34,107 bases of DNA from Alphaproteobacteria bacterium (GTDB lineage: Bacteria > Pseudomonadota > Alphaproteobacteria > UBA7985 > JAUIBT01), in assembly GCA_030428565.1 (NCBI GenBank), contig JAUIDR010000037.1:1-34107 (forward strand), given 5' to 3'. Position 1 is the first letter of the stretch; each line of letters begins with the position of its first letter. The notes below the pieces were generated by a model that did no database searches, was not told the DNA's origin, and worked only from the letters and a program-made list of their open reading frames with translations. Positions 32,250 through 34,107 of the stretch are shown piece by piece. Both the position numbers and the translations under genes were made by a program.

Positions 32250-33677
32250 CTATAGCAAAAAGGCCGACGCCAGGCCCAAGAAAGCCAAGAACCCGATCAC
32301 GTCGGTCACGGTCGTAAGGAAGACCCCCGAAGCGTTGGCGGGATCGATGTGCAGCCGCTCGAGCGCTAACGGAATCAGGGTTCCGCTGAAGGCCGCGATC
32401 AAAAGATTGGCAATCATGGCAGTCGCGATGACCAACGAGAGCCCAAGATCCTGCTTCCACGCATAAGTAAAGCCCGCCGCAATGACGGCAAAGGCCAGGC
32501 CGTTGATCGTACCGACCGTCAGCTCCTTTAATAAGAAGCGCCATTGCGTCGCGTTGGTAATATCTTTGGTTGCCAGCGCGCGCACCACCACGGTTAGGGT
32601 CTGAGTGCCCGCGTTGCCCCCCATCGAGGCCACGATAGGCATCAAGACTGCCAGCGCGACCAGCGACTGGATGGAGGCTTCGAATAGAGCGATTACGCCG
32701 GAAGCCAGCACCGCCGTGCCCAAGTTGACCAAAAGCCAAGCAAAGCGCGTGCGCGCGGTATTGAGCGAGCTTGCGAACACGTCGCTATCACCCGATAGAC
32801 CCGCCAATTTCAACATATCGTCTTCGGCTTCTTCGTCGATAACGTCGATAACGTCGTCGGCGGTCACGATACCGATCAACCGGCCGGTCTCGCCATCGAC
32901 GACCGGGGCCGTCATCAAGGAGTACTTGCGGAACTGGTAGGCCAATTCTTCCTGGTCTTCGTCCGGTTCGTAGGTCTGAAAAACCACCTCGCAGATATCG
33001 CAAAGCTTGCGGTCACGCCGCTCACGCAACAAGCGCGCCAGCGGCAGCTTGCCAGTTGGCTGAAACGCGCTGTCGGTCAAATAGAGATCATAGAAGTCGT
33101 CCGGCAGATTGGCCGAAGCGCGCATATAGTCAATGGCTTGGCCGACGCTCCAGGACTGAGGCAGCGCCACAAACTCGCGCGCCATCAAACGACCGACCGA
33201 GTATTCGGGGAAGGTCAAAGATTTGATGAGACGGCGGCGCTCGGCCAGCGGAATTGCCGCCAAGATTTGCTCTTTTTCCTCGTCCTCCAGATCCTCGATC
33301 ATGTCGATCTGGTCGTCTGAATCCAGCTCGATTAGTGCCCGAGCCACCCGCTGCGGAGGCAACTGAGGCAACAGCTCCTGACGGACCGATTCTTCAAGCT
33401 CGGTAAGGATGTCGGAATGAATGTAGCTGGGCTGTGTCAAAAAGAGCGACAGGCGCTCGTCCCGGCTCAAGTACTCCAAGGAATCGGCAATATCCGCAGG
33501 GTGTAGCCCGCTGCGGATCGCTGTTAACGCGGCCGCATCGCCAGATTTGATCGCCGCCCGCAACTCGGGAATTATCAGTTCGGCAGGCGCTTGTCCGATG
33601 GGAGCCAGGACCGCATTTTGAGAATCTAGGATGACCGCATCATGGGACTCTGGGTTCAAGTTGGGGTTCGTTTCCAT
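32250..33677 (-). CDS. mgtE: Magnesium transporter MgtE
   Basis: A 475-residue MgtE-family Mg2+ channel of the inner membrane. The N-terminal superhelical domain (about 30-145; LHPADIADSLEYLSRDERL) and a pair of CBS domains (about 150-270; TAPVVDGETGRLIGIVTADD) form the cytoplasmic Mg2+ sensor. An acidic connector (VIDEEAEDDMLKLAG) follows, then five membrane helices. These include the conserved PIVASMGGNAGTQTLTVVVR segment and end with VTDVIGFLAFLGLAS. An unusually strong ribosome site (GGGAGGGGAA, minus strand) lies just before ATG 33677. It appears monocistronic; no clear Mg2+ riboswitch was recognised upstream. Confidence 0.97.
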   Translation of the reverse strand: METNPNLNPESHDAVILDSQNAVLAPIGQAPAELIIPELRAAIKSGDAAALTAIRSGLHPADIADSLEYLSRDERLSLFLTQPSYIHSDILTELEESVRQELLPQLPPQRVARALIELDSDDQIDMIEDLEDEEKEQILAAIPLAERRRLIKSLTFPEYSVGRLMAREFVALPQSWSVGQAIDYMRASANLPDDFYDLYLTDSAFQPTGKLPLARLLRERRDRKLCDICEVVFQTYEPDEDQEELAYQFRKYSLMTAPVVDGETGRLIGIVTADDVIDVIDEEAEDDMLKLAGLSGDSDVFASSLNTARTRFAWLLVNLGTAVLASGVIALFEASIQSLVALAVLMPIVASMGGNAGTQTLTVVVRALATKDITNATQWRFLLKELTVGTINGLAFAVIAAGFTYAWKQDLGLSLVIATAMIANLLIAAFSGTLIPLALERLHIDPANASGVFLTTVTDVIGFLAFLGLASAFLL

Positions 33678-33991
33678 CGCTTTTCCCCTCCCTTTGTCCG
33701 AACCTTGCGCTTGGCGGATTTTGCGCCCATCAACGCTAGTAGCGGTGTTATCAATCTGCGATTAGAGCCTGTTGGCACGCCAGCGTTGCCCCGATCGCCC
33801 TGGATGGATCTGCCCTGATGGATCTGCCAATTCCCCAACAAAGGTCCATCCGTTAGTCGCAGGCGCGATTATGGCTTATCAATCAGGCCGTTGCTAGCTT
33901 TTGCAGCCCCCATCTGTCAAGACTCGCAAGGGTCGCAGCATGCGCCGCCAAAAGGGCCCTTTGGGCTGGCGCCCGCGCTCCTATACCGCCG
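33678..33991. other. Intergenic region upstream of mgtE
   Basis: 314 bp without a supported gene. It should include the mgtE promoter. A short near-duplication of TGGATCTGCC occurs around 33803-33830, and a long inverted repeat is listed separately. Confidence 0.5.
33942..33972. repeat. Long near-perfect inverted repeat (hairpin or cruciform)
   Basis: A 31-bp interrupted palindrome centred on AAAGGGCCCTTT (33951-33962). Outer arms GCGCC/GGCGC and GCC/GGC also pair, with one bulged base and one mismatch. It lies about 20 bp beyond the stop of the transposase-like fragment. No T run adjoins it on the minus strand. Confidence 0.55.
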
Positions 33992-34107
33992 TCACTCCAA
34001 AATCCGGAAGCTACCGTGTGACATAATGCGGAAGTTGTCCGACACCTTGTCGCGAAACGTTCTCCATTTGCTCGGAAGAGTTTCGCGAAAGAACGTCAAA
34101 ATTGCAT
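33992..34107 (-). pseudogene. C-terminal end of a transposase-like protein (possibly IS630 type), cut by the right edge
   Basis: A minus-strand frame enters from the right edge and runs 37 codons to a TGA at 33994-33992. It reads TFFRETLPSKWRTFRDKVSD, then NFRIMSHGSFRILE. This resembles, from memory, the closing residues of IS630-like transposases, which often end in a WxxFRDxVxDNFR pattern. The stretch looks more AT-rich than its neighbours. With only the last residues visible, it is unknown whether the gene is intact, so the pseudogene label is provisional. Terminal inverted repeats and target duplications cannot be checked here. Confidence 0.4.

Noticed and set aside
34050-34088. Inverted arms TCGCGAAAC and GTTTCGCGA near the right edge
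   Set aside because: They fall inside the transposase-like coding frame and are more likely chance codon symmetry than IS ends.

Overview
The window is about 34 kb of moderately GC-rich, gene-dense bacterial chromosome. Gene content and order suggest an alphaproteobacterium, perhaps Rhodospirillales-like. The chain SPOR-like gene, argS, dgt, then divergent erpA, xthA is a familiar alphaproteobacterial neighbourhood, and glnD, ErpA and a type-2 dGTPase-like protein fit that class. I saw no tRNA, rRNA, CRISPR array or phage module. The genus cannot be named from the sequence alone.

Layout, left to right. (1) 1-3983, minus strand: dgt, argS and the 5' part of an acidic, low-complexity protein running off the left edge (SPOR family by position only). 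(2) 4124-6398, plus strand, tightly packed: A-type Fe-S carrier ErpA, exonuclease III, and a rhomboid-like membrane protease with a repeat-bearing tail. (3) 6414-7316 minus: an AEC-family permease, followed on the plus strand by an HpcH/HpaI-type aldolase. (4) 8574-14570 minus: four genes in which every neighbouring pair overlaps by 4 nt, pxpB-pxpC-yhaO-yhaN. They join two 5-oxoprolinase subunits to an SbcCD-like nuclease/ATPase pair. (5) 14843-19946 plus: a divergent FAD monooxygenase-like protein ending in a clear terminator, then a promoter-led set with a nucleosidase overlapping apt (purine salvage), and an EamA permease overlapping a DUF3445/HODM-like gene. (6) 20025-26124 minus: glnD, and a 1032-residue coiled-coil protein with two N-terminal membrane helices and its own terminator. 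(7) 26395-34107: a membrane-anchored nuclease-like protein, a cytoplasmic gamma-glutamyltransferase-like enzyme, a PF03640-type lipoprotein, a GH13 alpha-glucosidase preceded by two LacI-type operator palindromes, MgtE, and at the right edge what looks like the C-terminal end of a transposase.

Most genes are core metabolism, repair or nutrient handling. The least ordinary parts are the pxpBC-yhaON operon, the FAD protein with an altered second FAD motif and a thioredoxin-like tail, the permease/DUF3445 overlap, the large membrane-anchored coiled-coil protein, and the paired operators at the glucosidase promoter. No clear unknown defence or mobile system is visible. All functional calls come from reading motifs by eye; no database search was possible.
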